Shown: positions 22,817 to 32,500 of the stretch, one piece after another | Position numbering within the stretch: the stretch's first letter is position 1 | Layout of the letters: every line of letters begins with the position of its first letter | Source: Acidobacteriota bacterium | GTDB taxonomy: Bacteria; Acidobacteriota; Aminicenantia; Aminicenantales; Saccharicenantaceae | Direction: 5' to 3' | NCBI GenBank assembly: GCA_029569255.1 | Contig: JAKQUO010000054.1 | Span: forward strand, 1 to 47,004 | Length of the DNA stretch: 47,004 bases | Position numbers and translations under genes: made by a program | Notes under the pieces: generated by a model | Seen by the model: the letters and a program-made list of their open reading frames with translations, nothing else | Told to the model about the DNA's origin: nothing | Databases searched by the model: none

Positions 22817-23940
22817 ACACGCCGACCACCGCCAAGAGGATCGCCCTCATCGCTCTCGCCGCGGCCGCCGCCGCGGCCGTCGCCGCCTGCAAGAAGCCGG
22901 CCGCCGAGGCCGGCCCGGAGGCCCAGGCCTTCGGGGCCGCGCCGGTCAAGGTCTTCAGGGCCGCCCGCGAGCGGATCACCGAGAAGCTCACCTACACCGG
23001 GACGCTCGAGGCCCTGACCAAGATCAACATCACGCCCGAGGTGGGCGGCAAGATCGCCCGCATCCACGTCGAGGCCGGCGACCGGGTGGCCAAGGGCCAG
23101 CTCCTGGCCGAGCTCGAGAACGAGGCGATCCGCCTCCAGCTCCAACAAGCCCAGGCCGGCGTCGCCGTGGCCGAGGCCAGTTGCGCCGACGCCCGGCGCA
23201 ACAAGGAGCGGATGGACCGGCTGGCCAAGGAGAGCGCCGTCTCCGAGCAGCAGCACGAGAAGATCCAGCTGGCCTTCGCCGCCGCCGCCGCCCAGCTCGA
23301 GCAGGCCCGGGCCGCCCTCAACCTGGCCCAGTACGCCCTGGACGTCTCGCTCATGAAGGCCCCCTTCGCCGGCGTCGTCGCCTCCAAGAACGCCGAGGTC
23401 GGCGACGTCATCAACCCGATGATGGGCGGCTTCGGCGGGGGGGCCGGCGGCGTCCTGACCCTCATGGACTACTCCACGATCAAGCTGGTCGTGGCCGTCT
23501 CGTCCCAGGACATCGGCCGCATCCGCAAGGGCCAGGAGGCCGCGCTGCGGGTCGGCACCCTGCCGGAGCGCGAGTTCCGCGGCGCCGTCCGGGCCGTCAA
23601 CCTGACCGCCGACCCCCAGACCAAGAAGTTCGGCGTCGAGGTCCACGTCGCCAACCCCGACGCGGCCCTGAGGCCGGGCACCTTCGGCGACCTCGCCTTC
23701 GAGGTCGAGTCCCGCGAGAACGCCCTGGCCGTGCCCCAGTCGGCCGTCCTCGAGAACGCCTACGTCTTCGTCGTCGAGGGCGGCAAGGCCGTCCGGAAGG
23801 ACGTCAAGCTCGGCCTCGAGAACACGAGGATGGTCGAGGTCCTGTCCGGCCTGGCCGACGGCGAAGCGGTCGTCGTCGAGGGCAACTACGGGCTCGAAGA
23901 GGGCGCGCCGGTCCAGGTCCTCGAGGAGGTCAAGAAGTGA
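22813..23940 (+). CDS. RND efflux periplasmic adaptor (membrane fusion lipoprotein)
   Basis: 375 residues with a lipoprotein signal, Cys26 in AAVAACKKP. The lipoyl/barrel-sandwich halves are recognised by EVGGKIARIHVEAGDRVAKG and by APFAGVVASKNAEVGDVI, separated by an alpha-helical hairpin at about 105-180 rich in Ala, Gln and Glu. It links the RND pump to the TolC-like channel. A glycine-rich loop (MMGGFGGGAGG) interrupts the second lipoyl half, an unusual insertion. It overlaps the RND gene by 4 bases (GTGA). Confidence 0.95.
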   Translation: MNTPTTAKRIALIALAAAAAAAVAACKKPAAEAGPEAQAFGAAPVKVFRAARERITEKLTYTGTLEALTKINITPEVGGKIARIHVEAGDRVAKGQLLAELENEAIRLQLQQAQAGVAVAEASCADARRNKERMDRLAKESAVSEQQHEKIQLAFAAAAAQLEQARAALNLAQYALDVSLMKAPFAGVVASKNAEVGDVINPMMGGFGGGAGGVLTLMDYSTIKLVVAVSSQDIGRIRKGQEAALRVGTLPEREFRGAVRAVNLTADPQTKKFGVEVHVANPDAALRPGTFGDLAFEVESRENALAVPQSAVLENAYVFVVEGGKAVRKDVKLGLENTRMVEVLSGLADGEAVVVEGNYGLEEGAPVQVLEEVKK

Positions 23941-26900
23941 GGCTCCCCGAATTCTCGGTCAACAAAAAAGTCACGGCGTCCATGATGGCGGCCATCCTGG
24001 TCGTCCTGGGCGTCATCTCCTTCTCCCGGCTGGGGCTCGATTTCTTCCCCGACCTGGAGTTCCCGACCGTCTCGGTCATCACGACCTATTCGGGGGCCTC
24101 TTCCGAGGACATCGAGAACGTCCTGACCAGGCCGCTGGAGCAGGTCGTCAGCTCGGTCAACCGGGTCAAGAAGGTCACCTCCCAGACCTCCGAGGGCGTC
24201 TCGGTCATCAGCGTCGAGTTCGAGTGGGGCACCAACCTCGACTTCGCCGCCCAGGACATCCGCGACCAGATCGGACTCTACAAGCAGTATTTGCCCGAGG
24301 AGGCCAACGACCCGCTGGTCATGAAGTTCAGCTTCAGCCAGTTCCCGGTCATCTTCTACGGCGTCACCAGCGACCTGCCGCCCATGCGGCTCAAGACGAT
24401 CATGGAGGACGAGATCGCTCCGCGCCTGGAGCGCATCGACGGCGTGGCCTCGGCCCGCGTGTTCTCCATGGACGAGCGCGAGATCCTGGTCGACATCGAC
24501 CGGGCCGCCCTGGAGGCCCGGGGCCTGACTCTCGACCAGCTCCGGTTGGCCCTGGGGGCCGAGAACCTCAATCTGCCGGCCGGCAACCTCGTCGAGCGGC
24601 ATTCGGAGGTCCTGGTCCGCACCATGGGCGAATTCGAGAACCTCGGCGACATCCGCCGCACCGTCGTCGGCATGACCGCGGCCGGCGAGCCCGTCTATGT
24701 GGCCGACGTGGCCGAGGTCAAGGACACGCTCAGGGACGTCCGCTACAAGGCCCGCATCCAGGGCCAGAACGGCGTCTACCTCATGGTCAGCAAGCGTTCC
24801 GGCGCCAACACCCAGATCGCCAGCTCGGCCGTGAAGAAGGAGATCGCCTCCCTCAAGGGCACCGTGCCCGGCAACCCCGTCTTCCACGTGGCCATGGACC
24901 AGGGCGACATGATCGAGCAGGTGACCGCCAACACCGTCACCAACGCCTGGCAGGGCGGCCTGCTGGCCATCCTGCTCATCTTCCTGTTCCTGCGCAACTG
25001 GCGGCCGACCTTCGTCATCAGCCTGGCCATCCCCCTGTCCATCATCACCACCTTCATCGCCCTCTACGCCGCCGGCTACACCCTCAACCTGTTGACCCTG
25101 GGCGGCTTGGCTCTCGGCATCGGCATGCTCGTCGACAACGCCATCGTCGTCATCGAGAACGTCTACCGGCACCTGGAGGAAGGCCAATCGGCCGACCAGG
25201 CGTCCAAGGAGGGCGCCGCCGAGGTCGGCATGGCCATCACGGCCTCGACCCTGACCACGATCGCCGTCTTCTTCCCCATGATCTTCGCCTCGGGCATCAC
25301 CGGCAAGCTGACCCAGGCCCTGGGCCTGTCCATCGCCTTCTCCCTGCTGGCTTCGCTTTTCGTGGCCCTGACGGTCGTGCCCCTGTCCACGTCCCTGCTG
25401 TTCCGGTCGAAAAAGAGCCTCCAGGCCATCGTCAAGGCCCCCGAGGAGAGGCAGTTCGCCAAGGCCAAGGCCTGGTACCGGAAGAGGCTCGACTGGGCCC
25501 TCCACCATCGGCGGGTGGTCCTGCTCGGGGCCCTCGGGGCCTTCGCCCTGTCCATGGCCGTCGCGCCTTTCCTGCCGAGGGAATTCATCCCGGCCCAGGA
25601 CCGGAACATGATCATGCTCAAGGTCCGCATGCCGGTTGGCACGGCCCTCGAGGAGACCGACCGGGTCGTCGGCCTGGTCGAGAACATCATGGCCAAAATG
25701 CCGGAGATCACCATGATCTCGGCCCAGTCCGGGTCCCAGGCCGAACAGGACGCCAGCGACGCCGCTTCGACGTTCTCCAACGCCGGCACGCACGAGGCCC
25801 TGCTCTGGGTGGGCCTGGTCAAGCGCGACCGGCGCAAAGAGTCCGACCTGCAGCTCCTGGAACGGATCCGCAAGCAGCTGCCCAACCTCCGGGGCGTCAA
25901 GTTCGAGGCCATCGACATGAGCCAAATGATGCTGGGCGGATCGGCGGCCCCGGTCGAGATCAAGCTCTTCGGCAAGGACCTGCCGGCCCTCAAAAGCCAG
26001 GCCGACCAGGTCGTCCAGCTCGTCTCGGGCGTCCCGGGCATCCGCGACGTCACCCACACCCTGGCCGCCGGCAAGCCGGAGGTCCAGATCAAGATCGACC
26101 GCGAGCGGGCCTACCGTCTGGGCCTGTCCGTTTACCAGGTGGCCAACACCGTCCAGACGGCCACCCTGGGCAAGGTGGCCACCCGCTACCGCGAGGCGAG
26201 CGACGAGATCAACGTCCGGCTCCGCTTCAAGGAGCGGTACCGCGACAGCCTGGACGAGATCCGCAGCATCCCGCTCCGCGCGGCTTCGGGAAAGACGGTC
26301 TATCTCGAGCAGCTGGCCGACATCGCCACCGGCACCGGCCCGCTGAAGATCGACCGTGAGAACCAGGCCCGGCGCGTCTCCATCACCGCCAACATCGCCG
26401 GCCGCGACCTGGGCGGCGTCGTCCGCGACATCAAGGCCCGGCTGGCCGGCTTCGAGAAGACCCTGCCGCCCGGCTACTTCCTCGAGTACGGCGGCTCCTA
26501 CGAGGACATGCGGGACGCCTTCGTCATCCTGGCCGGGGCCTTCGCCCTGGCGGCCCTGCTGGTCTACATGATCATGGCCTCGCAGTTCGAGCACTTCACC
26601 CACCCGTTCGTCATCATGTTCACCGTGCCGCTCGGGATCATCGGCGTCATCCTCGGCCTGCTGGTCACCGGCAAGACCATGAACATGGCCGTCTTGGTCG
26701 GGGTCATCCTGCTGATGGGCATCGCCGTCAACAACGGCATCGTCATGATCGACTACATCAACCAGCTCATCAAGCAGGGCGTCGACAAGCGGGAGGCCGT
26801 CCTGCGCGGCTCCACGACGCGGCTGCGGGCCGTCCTGCTGACGGCCCTGACGACCGTTCTGGGGGCCCTGCCCATGGCCTTCTCCAGGTCCTCGGGTTCC

Positions 26901-27035
26901 GAGTTCCGGGCCCCGTTGGGCATCGCCATCGCCTTCGGCCTGACCGCGACGACCGTGCTGACGCTTTTCGTCATCCCGGTCATCTACAGCGTGGTCAACA
27001 AGATACGGTTCAAGGACAAGGCCGCCGCGGCCTAG
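23937..27035 (+). CDS. RND-family efflux transporter permease (HAE1 type)
   Basis: 1032 residues from GTG 23937, with GAGGAGG at 23923-23929. The N-terminal SRLGLDFFPDLEFPTVSV, two large periplasmic loops and 12 membrane helices match AcrB-like pumps. In helix 4 the AcrB aspartate pair is represented by VDN (D400, N401). In helix 10 the AcrB lysine position reads VNN (N932 region). Only one of the usual charged relay residues is therefore conserved. Substrates are probably lipophilic compounds, inferred only from the family. The stop TAG overlaps the convergent gene by 4 bases. Confidence 0.96.
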   Translation: MRLPEFSVNKKVTASMMAAILVVLGVISFSRLGLDFFPDLEFPTVSVITTYSGASSEDIENVLTRPLEQVVSSVNRVKKVTSQTSEGVSVISVEFEWGTNLDFAAQDIRDQIGLYKQYLPEEANDPLVMKFSFSQFPVIFYGVTSDLPPMRLKTIMEDEIAPRLERIDGVASARVFSMDEREILVDIDRAALEARGLTLDQLRLALGAENLNLPAGNLVERHSEVLVRTMGEFENLGDIRRTVVGMTAAGEPVYVADVAEVKDTLRDVRYKARIQGQNGVYLMVSKRSGANTQIASSAVKKEIASLKGTVPGNPVFHVAMDQGDMIEQVTANTVTNAWQGGLLAILLIFLFLRNWRPTFVISLAIPLSIITTFIALYAAGYTLNLLTLGGLALGIGMLVDNAIVVIENVYRHLEEGQSADQASKEGAAEVGMAITASTLTTIAVFFPMIFASGITGKLTQALGLSIAFSLLASLFVALTVVPLSTSLLFRSKKSLQAIVKAPEERQFAKAKAWYRKRLDWALHHRRVVLLGALGAFALSMAVAPFLPREFIPAQDRNMIMLKVRMPVGTALEETDRVVGLVENIMAKMPEITMISAQSGSQAEQDASDAASTFSNAGTHEALLWVGLVKRDRRKESDLQLLERIRKQLPNLRGVKFEAIDMSQMMLGGSAAPVEIKLFGKDLPALKSQADQVVQLVSGVPGIRDVTHTLAAGKPEVQIKIDRERAYRLGLSVYQVANTVQTATLGKVATRYREASDEINVRLRFKERYRDSLDEIRSIPLRAASGKTVYLEQLADIATGTGPLKIDRENQARRVSITANIAGRDLGGVVRDIKARLAGFEKTLPPGYFLEYGGSYEDMRDAFVILAGAFALAALLVYMIMASQFEHFTHPFVIMFTVPLGIIGVILGLLVTGKTMNMAVLVGVILLMGIAVNNGIVMIDYINQLIKQGVDKREAVLRGSTTRLRAVLLTALTTVLGALPMAFSRSSGSEFRAPLGIAIAFGLTATTVLTLFVIPVIYSVVNKIRFKDKAAAA

Positions 27036-28177
27036 GCCTTGTACTTCAGGAAGGCGCCGATCCCGCCGTAGCGGTCGAGCTTGGAGGGCGGCGTCACGTG
27101 CTTGACCGTGCCGCCCCGCTTGAGCACGGTCTCGATGGCCTCGTCGACGATGTCCTGGACGATCTCGGTCTTCTTGTCGCAGACCGGGCACTTGAGCTCG
27201 TCCAGGTAGTAGATCCGGTGCGTCGGGCAGATCCGTCCCGGCTTCGAGAAGTTGTGGGTGACGACGAGGGACTGGACCTCGAACTGGTTGAGGCGGTGGA
27301 TGGTGTCGCGCAGGCCCGACGCGGCCAGGCCGCCCCGCTCGAGCTCGGCGACGAGCTTCCCGACGGTCTCCTTCTCCTCGGCCCGCTTGAGCTTGGCCTC
27401 GGCTTCCAGGGCTTCCTGGAGGACCTTGGCCGGCGGGTCGCCGACGCGGGACTTGAGGCGGGCCTTGAGCCGGTCGCGGAGGTAGGCGTGGAGGTGCGGC
27501 TCGAAATCGGGGCAGTGGTCGTTCTCGCAGCCGACGAAGAGCCAGTCGAACGGGTGCTTCTTGCTCAGGTCGAACGTCCGCTGGGCCGTCCGCTTGAAGT
27601 GGTCCTGGAGGTGGGCGTCGATGCGGCGCTCGATCCTCTTGGCCGCGGTGCCCTCGAAGCCGCCCTCGCGGACCCGGCCGGGGACGTCGCTCTCGAGCTC
27701 GTCGAGGGGCCGGATCTCGTTCATGGCGATCTCGTACCAGCGGGCCTCGCGCCGGCTGATGACGAGGGCGCAGATGGGGCTGTACTTCTCCAGGATGGCC
27801 GCCAGAGGGCGGATGTAGAAGTTCGTGTCGAAGATGACCCGGTTGCGCGGGCCGTGTGGCAGCTCCAGGGCGTGCCAGAACTGCTTCCGGCTGTGGGAGA
27901 AGAAGGCCAGGCCGGCGGCGTTCGCGGGCCCCAGGGTCTGGGCGCCGTGGCCGGCGATGAGGTCGATGTCGCCGAGGAGGGAATCGATCTTGTCCTTGGA
28001 GGCCTTGAGGGCGCAGGCCCGCGTCTTGGCCTCGCTGAGGAGGTTCTTCATGGCCAGCTGGATCTCCTTCCGGCTCAGCCGGCTCTTGTCGGTGTCCAGG
28101 TAGAACGACGTCACGAGGTCGCCTTGGCCCTTGAACTTGGTCAGGGCCTCGATCTGGGAGCGGTTCTGGAACTTCAT
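27032..28177 (-). CDS. Bacterial eRF1-like (baeRF/Vms1-related) protein
   Basis: 381 residues. The C-terminal part has the eRF1 domain-3 order: GGLAASGLRDTIHRLNQFEV, a Cys/His cluster at C317, H320, C330 and C333, then EAIETVLKRGGTVKHV and the terminal GGIGAFLKYK. The middle part aligns with eRF1 domain 2, but where eRF1 has GGQ this protein has REGGFEGTAAKRIERR (residues 170-185), so the catalytic glutamine is not at the usual place. Such proteins are proposed to act on stalled ribosomes. Start ATG 28177 has GAGGAGG before it. No partner gene is adjacent. Confidence 0.75.
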   Translation of the reverse strand: MKFQNRSQIEALTKFKGQGDLVTSFYLDTDKSRLSRKEIQLAMKNLLSEAKTRACALKASKDKIDSLLGDIDLIAGHGAQTLGPANAAGLAFFSHSRKQFWHALELPHGPRNRVIFDTNFYIRPLAAILEKYSPICALVISRREARWYEIAMNEIRPLDELESDVPGRVREGGFEGTAAKRIERRIDAHLQDHFKRTAQRTFDLSKKHPFDWLFVGCENDHCPDFEPHLHAYLRDRLKARLKSRVGDPPAKVLQEALEAEAKLKRAEEKETVGKLVAELERGGLAASGLRDTIHRLNQFEVQSLVVTHNFSKPGRICPTHRIYYLDELKCPVCDKKTEIVQDIVDEAIETVLKRGGTVKHVTPPSKLDRYGGIGAFLKYKA

Positions 28178-28255
28178 GGGACCTCCTCGGGAGAAATCAG
28201 GCGGGTTCGCTCGACGGCGGGGGAACCATCGATGAGAGAGAGCATCAACGCCTTC

Positions 28256-28284
28256 ACAATAGGCGCCGAAGGCCCGTTTGTCAA
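28256..28284 (-). promoter_or_regulatory. Promoter of the eRF1-like gene
   Basis: Minus strand TTGACA (28284-28279), 17-base spacer, TATTGT (28261-28256). Predicted start near 28249, leader of about 70 bases. Confidence 0.65.
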
Positions 28285-28309
28285 GCCGGCCTTGAAGCGG
28301 GATTCGAGC

Positions 28310-28336
28310 GGGACATGTACCTTGGGTACGTGTCCC
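28310..28336. repeat. GGGACAYGTACC-family hairpin
   Basis: GGGACATGTACC 28310-28321, loop TTG, GGTACGTGTCCC 28325-28336, one mismatch. It lies between the divergent promoters of the eRF1-like gene and tRNA-Leu. Confidence 0.85.
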
Positions 28337-28377
28337 GGTTTGCTGGCGGGGGGATTTGCGCGGGACGTGAAAATCGC

Positions 28378-28383
28378 TATAAT
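28378..28383 (+). promoter_or_regulatory. -10 element of tRNA-Leu
   Basis: Perfect TATAAT. The expected start is near 28390, nine bases before the mature tRNA 5' end. The -35 is weak (TTTGCG at 28355-28360). Confidence 0.6.
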
Positions 28384-28398
28384 AAGGGCTCCCTGGGT

Positions 28399-28485
28399 GC
28401 GGAAGTGGCGGAATTGGCAGACGCGTAAGCCTCAGGAGTTTATGGCCGTAAGGCTGTGAGGGTTCGAGTCCCTCCTTCCGCACCA
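28399..28485 (+). tRNA. tRNA-Leu (anticodon CAG)
   Basis: An 87-base class II tRNA with encoded CCA. The acceptor strands GCGGAAG and CTTCCGC pair fully. The anticodon stem TAAGC/GTTTA closes the loop CTCAGGA, giving anticodon CAG for CUG codons, which are abundant in this GC-rich genome. A long variable arm (about TGGCCGTAAGGCTG) and the TTCGAGTCC T-loop region agree with leucine identity. Confidence 0.95.
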
Positions 28486-28528
28486 CCCTCCGCGTCCCTC
28501 CTGCGGCGGCCCCGCCGTCCGCCCCGGC

Positions 28529-28557
28529 TTGCTTATTCTCTCCCCGAAGACTACCTT
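28529..28557 (+). promoter_or_regulatory. Possible promoter of the GWxTD lipoprotein gene
   Basis: TTGCTT 28529-28534, 17-base spacer, TACCTT 28552-28557. A moderate match; read-through from tRNA-Leu is the alternative. Confidence 0.35.
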
Positions 28558-28581
28558 AGAGGGCGAAAGGACCCGCCGGCC

Positions 28582-29565
28582 ATGACGACCTTCACCCATG
28601 TCGAGACCGCCCGCCGCGCCGCGGCCGGGCTCCTCGCCCTTCTCGTCCCGGCCCTCGCCGTCGCCGCGGCGGCCGCGGGCGCCGCCTGCCGGACCTACGG
28701 CCTGGAGAGGAAGCTCCCGCCGTCCCGCGCGGAGTTCCTGGGCCAGGTCGGCTACATCATCACCAAGGCCGAGCGGAAGATCTTCCTCGAGCTGCCGGAC
28801 GCCGACCGGGACGACTTCATCGAGGAGTTCTGGAAACGGCGCGACCCGGACCCCGACACCGCGGTCAACGAGTACCGGCTCGAATACGAGGACCGGGTCC
28901 GGCGGGCCGGGGCGATGTTCCACGGCGAGGGGCGCGCCGGCTGGCTGACCGACCGCGGCCGGATCTACATCCTCTTCGGGCCGCCCTCGGAGCGGCAGAC
29001 CTATCCCATGGACGCCGCCGGCTTCTGCCGGGAGGTCTGGTACTACGGCAGCTTCCCCGTCCTCTTCATCGACGAGCACTGCCAGGGGAACTTCGCCCTG
29101 CGGGCCATCAACCTGGAGCACCTCCAGGAGCTCAACATCGCCCAGGGGCGCTTCCAGAAGACCTTCGACCAGGCCAAGCGGTTCTTCGATTACGAGGTCT
29201 CGATGCTCAAGACCGCGGCCTCGGCCGGCGTCTTCGAGGGCAAGGTCTTCGTCGACATCCCCTACAACACGATCTGGTTCAATTTCAAGGACGGCCGGCT
29301 CCTGACCTCGTTCGATGTCCGCCTGGAGCTCTCGGACGAGTCCGGCGCGGCCGTCTGGCGGAACGAGGCGAGCTTCCCGCTGTCGCTGGCCGAGGAGGAG
29401 CTCACCCGGAACCGCAAGGGCCGCTTTCGGATGGAGTTCCCGCTCCGCATAGACAAGGACCCGGACAGGCTGATCGGCAGGAAGCTCCGGCTGGACGTCT
29501 CGGTCAGGAGCGAGACGGAAGGGGAGGCCCTGAAGAAGGCCGTCGAGTTCCGGCTAAAAACCTAG
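28582..29565 (+). CDS. GWxTD-domain lipoprotein
   Basis: 327 residues from ATG 28582, with GCGAAAGGA upstream. Lipoprotein signal with Cys36 (AAGAAC). The defining motif GWLTD is at residues 120-124, followed by RGRIYILFGPP. Upstream is the FIEEFWKRRDPDPDT segment that always precedes it in this family. GWxTD proteins are found mostly in Acidobacteriota, Aminicenantes and the FCB group, and their function is unknown. The C-terminal half is a beta-sandwich-like region. Its 3' end overlaps the convergent TonB receptor gene by 12 bases. Confidence 0.92.
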   Translation: MTTFTHVETARRAAAGLLALLVPALAVAAAAAGAACRTYGLERKLPPSRAEFLGQVGYIITKAERKIFLELPDADRDDFIEEFWKRRDPDPDTAVNEYRLEYEDRVRRAGAMFHGEGRAGWLTDRGRIYILFGPPSERQTYPMDAAGFCREVWYYGSFPVLFIDEHCQGNFALRAINLEHLQELNIAQGRFQKTFDQAKRFFDYEVSMLKTAASAGVFEGKVFVDIPYNTIWFNFKDGRLLTSFDVRLELSDESGAAVWRNEASFPLSLAEEELTRNRKGRFRMEFPLRIDKDPDRLIGRKLRLDVSVRSETEGEALKKAVEFRLKT

Positions 29566-32500
29566 GTTGAGGTTGAACCGGACGACCCGCGTTCCCCAGC
29601 GGGGGGTGTAGGCGCCGTAGGTGCCGCTCAGGGTCCGGGTGCCCGCGCTGGCGCCCTCGGCGTCGGGGCGCCAGGTCCCGCCGTCGTCGAGGTCGAGCGT
29701 CCGGTACTTGTCGCCGAGCAGGTTGAGGATGTCGAGCGAGACGCCGAGGCGGCGCCGTCCCGACCTCAGGAACTCCTTCTCCAGGCGGACGTCGAGGTTC
29801 TTCCACGACCCGAAGCGCCTGGCCCCGGGGCTCTCGAGATAGATCGAGACCGGCATGGTCTTGGCCCCGTTCTCGTCCGCCCAGTCCGTCGGCGGGACGA
29901 TGGTCACCGTCCGGCCCCAGGGCGCGCCGCTCTGGGCCTTCAGGAAGAAGCTCGCATACACGTTGCCGCGGAAGCGGACCGTTCCGGCCAGCCGGGCGAC
30001 GAGGGGCCGGTCTTGGCCGAGCCGGTCGGCGGCGGTGACGTTGATGAAGGAGTTCGGCGTCAGAAGGACGTTCCGGGCGCCGGCGCTCCAGGGCGAGGCC
30101 AGGCTGGTCGTGCCCGTGGCCCGGTTCCAGGCCAGGGACCCGAAGAGCTGCCATCCGTGCGACATCCGCTTGCGGACGGAGAGCTCCAGGCTCCGGTATC
30201 TCGCCTCGAGCTCGGGGACGTTCTCGATGCGCTGGAAGAAGTCCGGGGCCGTGACCGCGGGGATGTAGACCGTGGCCGCGACGTCCCCGTAGCCGTCCCC
30301 GCCCGGCACCACGGTCGGGAACGGGACCCACCAGCCCTCCGGCGAGTCCTCGAGCCGGGCCCACGAGACCCGGGTCGACGGGTCGTAGAGCGCGTGGCCG
30401 ATGACGTTCGCGTGACGGCGCTCGATCCAGCGCGCCGCCAGGGTGAAGTCGCGGGCGACCTGCTGCTCCAGGCCGGCCGTCCATTCTTCGATGACCGGGG
30501 CCTTGAGATGGGGGGCGACGGCCTGGCGGTAGAACTCGCCCTTGTAGACCCGGAAGTCGTAGGAGACCAGGGAATAGGCGTCGTGGGCGCCGGCCTTGCC
30601 GTCGGCGTCCTCGTCGAACCAGAGGAACGAATGGGCGGCCCGGGCGTTGAACGGGGACAGGGACTCGGAATAGCCGAGACCCAGGTACTCCGGCATCCTG
30701 GCCCAGGAGGCCTTGAGGAGGGTCCAGCCGCGGCCGAGGACGTCGAAGACCAGCCCGAACCGGGGGGAGAGGGAGTTCCACACGACGCTCTTGTCCCAGG
30801 CGGGCAGGTTAATCGCGCTGTAGGGATTGAAGCCCAGGAGCGGCGTGATGAGCGAGTTGCCGAGAGTGACGCTGAGCGAGTTCCCGCTCGTGTTCTTGGT
30901 CGCGGCGGCGAACCCGGCCTCGGAGCGGTCGAAGCGGACGCCGGCCGAGAGCGAGACCCGCCCGAAGAGCTTCATGGTGTCCTGGGCGTAGGCGCCGAAC
31001 CTCTTGAGCTCCCGCTGGAGCGACATGCCGCCTTCGGCGCTGGGGGCGATGTAGAACCCGACCAGCCCCCAGCCGACCGTGTTCCCCGATGAGGGCGAGA
31101 CCGTCGTGCCGTAGGTGTACGGGCTCCCGCCGGCGTAGTACTGGACGAGGTTGTCGGCCTTCCAGGTCCGGGTCCTGGCGGTCGTGGCCTCGTACTCGCC
31201 GCCGGCGGAGAACTGGTGGGACATCCCGAGCAGGGCGTCCTCGTAGCGCGTGGCGGCGGCGCCGACGCGCATCCGGGCCGCGTGCTCGCGTTCGTTGAGC
31301 GGGCCGCTGCCCCAGCTCCGCCCGGTGATGACGTCGGAATACTGGGGCTTGGTCAGCGCCAGGCCGTTCAGGAAGAGCGTCCGGTGGTGCTTCATGTAGC
31401 CGAGGTAGAGGTCGATCCGGGTCGCCTGGTCGAGGACGTAGGCGCCGCCGACGCGGGCGTAGGACACGCCCTCGCCGGCGAGCTCGCGGGTCGAGGCCTC
31501 GGGCCGGAGCGGTTCGACGTCCCGGCTGTAGATGGGCTCGCGCACCCCGGCCCAGCCGAGCTCGATGACGCCCTTGACCTTCTCGACGAAGCTCATCGAG
31601 ATCTTGAACAACCCGTCCAGGTCCCGCTCGGCGTAGTCGTAGACGAAGTGGCGCACGCCGAGGGGATCGGTCCAGTAGCGGAACGGCGCCCGGCTGCCCT
31701 GGGTCTTGAACCTGACGTTGCCGAAGAACCAGGCCATGTCCTCGAGGACCGGGCCGGCCAGCGAGAACGACAGGTCGTGCTCCCTCCGGAGCGTCGTCGG
31801 GGCGGCCCCGGCCATCTCGGCCAGCTCGTCCTTTGTCCAGAGCGAATGGGCCAGGCCCTTGCCGGACAGGCCGTAGAAGAGATCGGCCCGGGTCGCGGAC
31901 GAGCCGGGACGGTAGGAGACGTTGATGTAGGCGCCCTGGGCCGGCCCGGCCGCGGCGTCGTGGGCGGCGGTCTCGACGACGACCTCGTCGACGAGGTCGA
32001 GGTTGACCCGGCCCATCTCCTTCGCGTCGATCGGGTGGGTGGCGATGACGCCGTCCTGGACGAGGACGTTGGCGAAGGCGGGGGAGCCCTGGATGGACGC
32101 CGGGAGGCCGGGGGAGTCGATCTCGAAGAGAAGGCCGGGGACGAGGCCCAGGACGGCCGTGAGGTCGCGGGCCAGGGGCAGGCGGGCGATGAGGTCCCGG
32201 TCGATGACGGTCACGGCCTCGGCGGAGTCGCGGTCGAGGCCCGGTCCGGGGCGCCCCGCGGCGGCCTCTTCCTCGATCTCGGCGGGCTGCATCCTGAAGT
32301 CGGCCGTGACCGTCATCCCGGAGTGGAGGACGATGCCGTCGACGGTCAGGGTCTTGAAACCGGGGGCCTCGACGACGACCTTATAGGTCCCGGGCATGAG
32401 GCCGACGATGTTGTAGCGCCCCGACTTGGGGGTGAAGAAGTTGGCCAGGCCGAGCGCTTCCGGTGAGCTCACGTAGAGATAGGCCCCCGGGAGAGGGGCG

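Noticed and set aside
23886..27191. 1101-residue minus-strand open frame opposite the RND gene
   Set aside because: Low-complexity GDR-rich protein with no domain; it is a shadow of the clear RND transporter.
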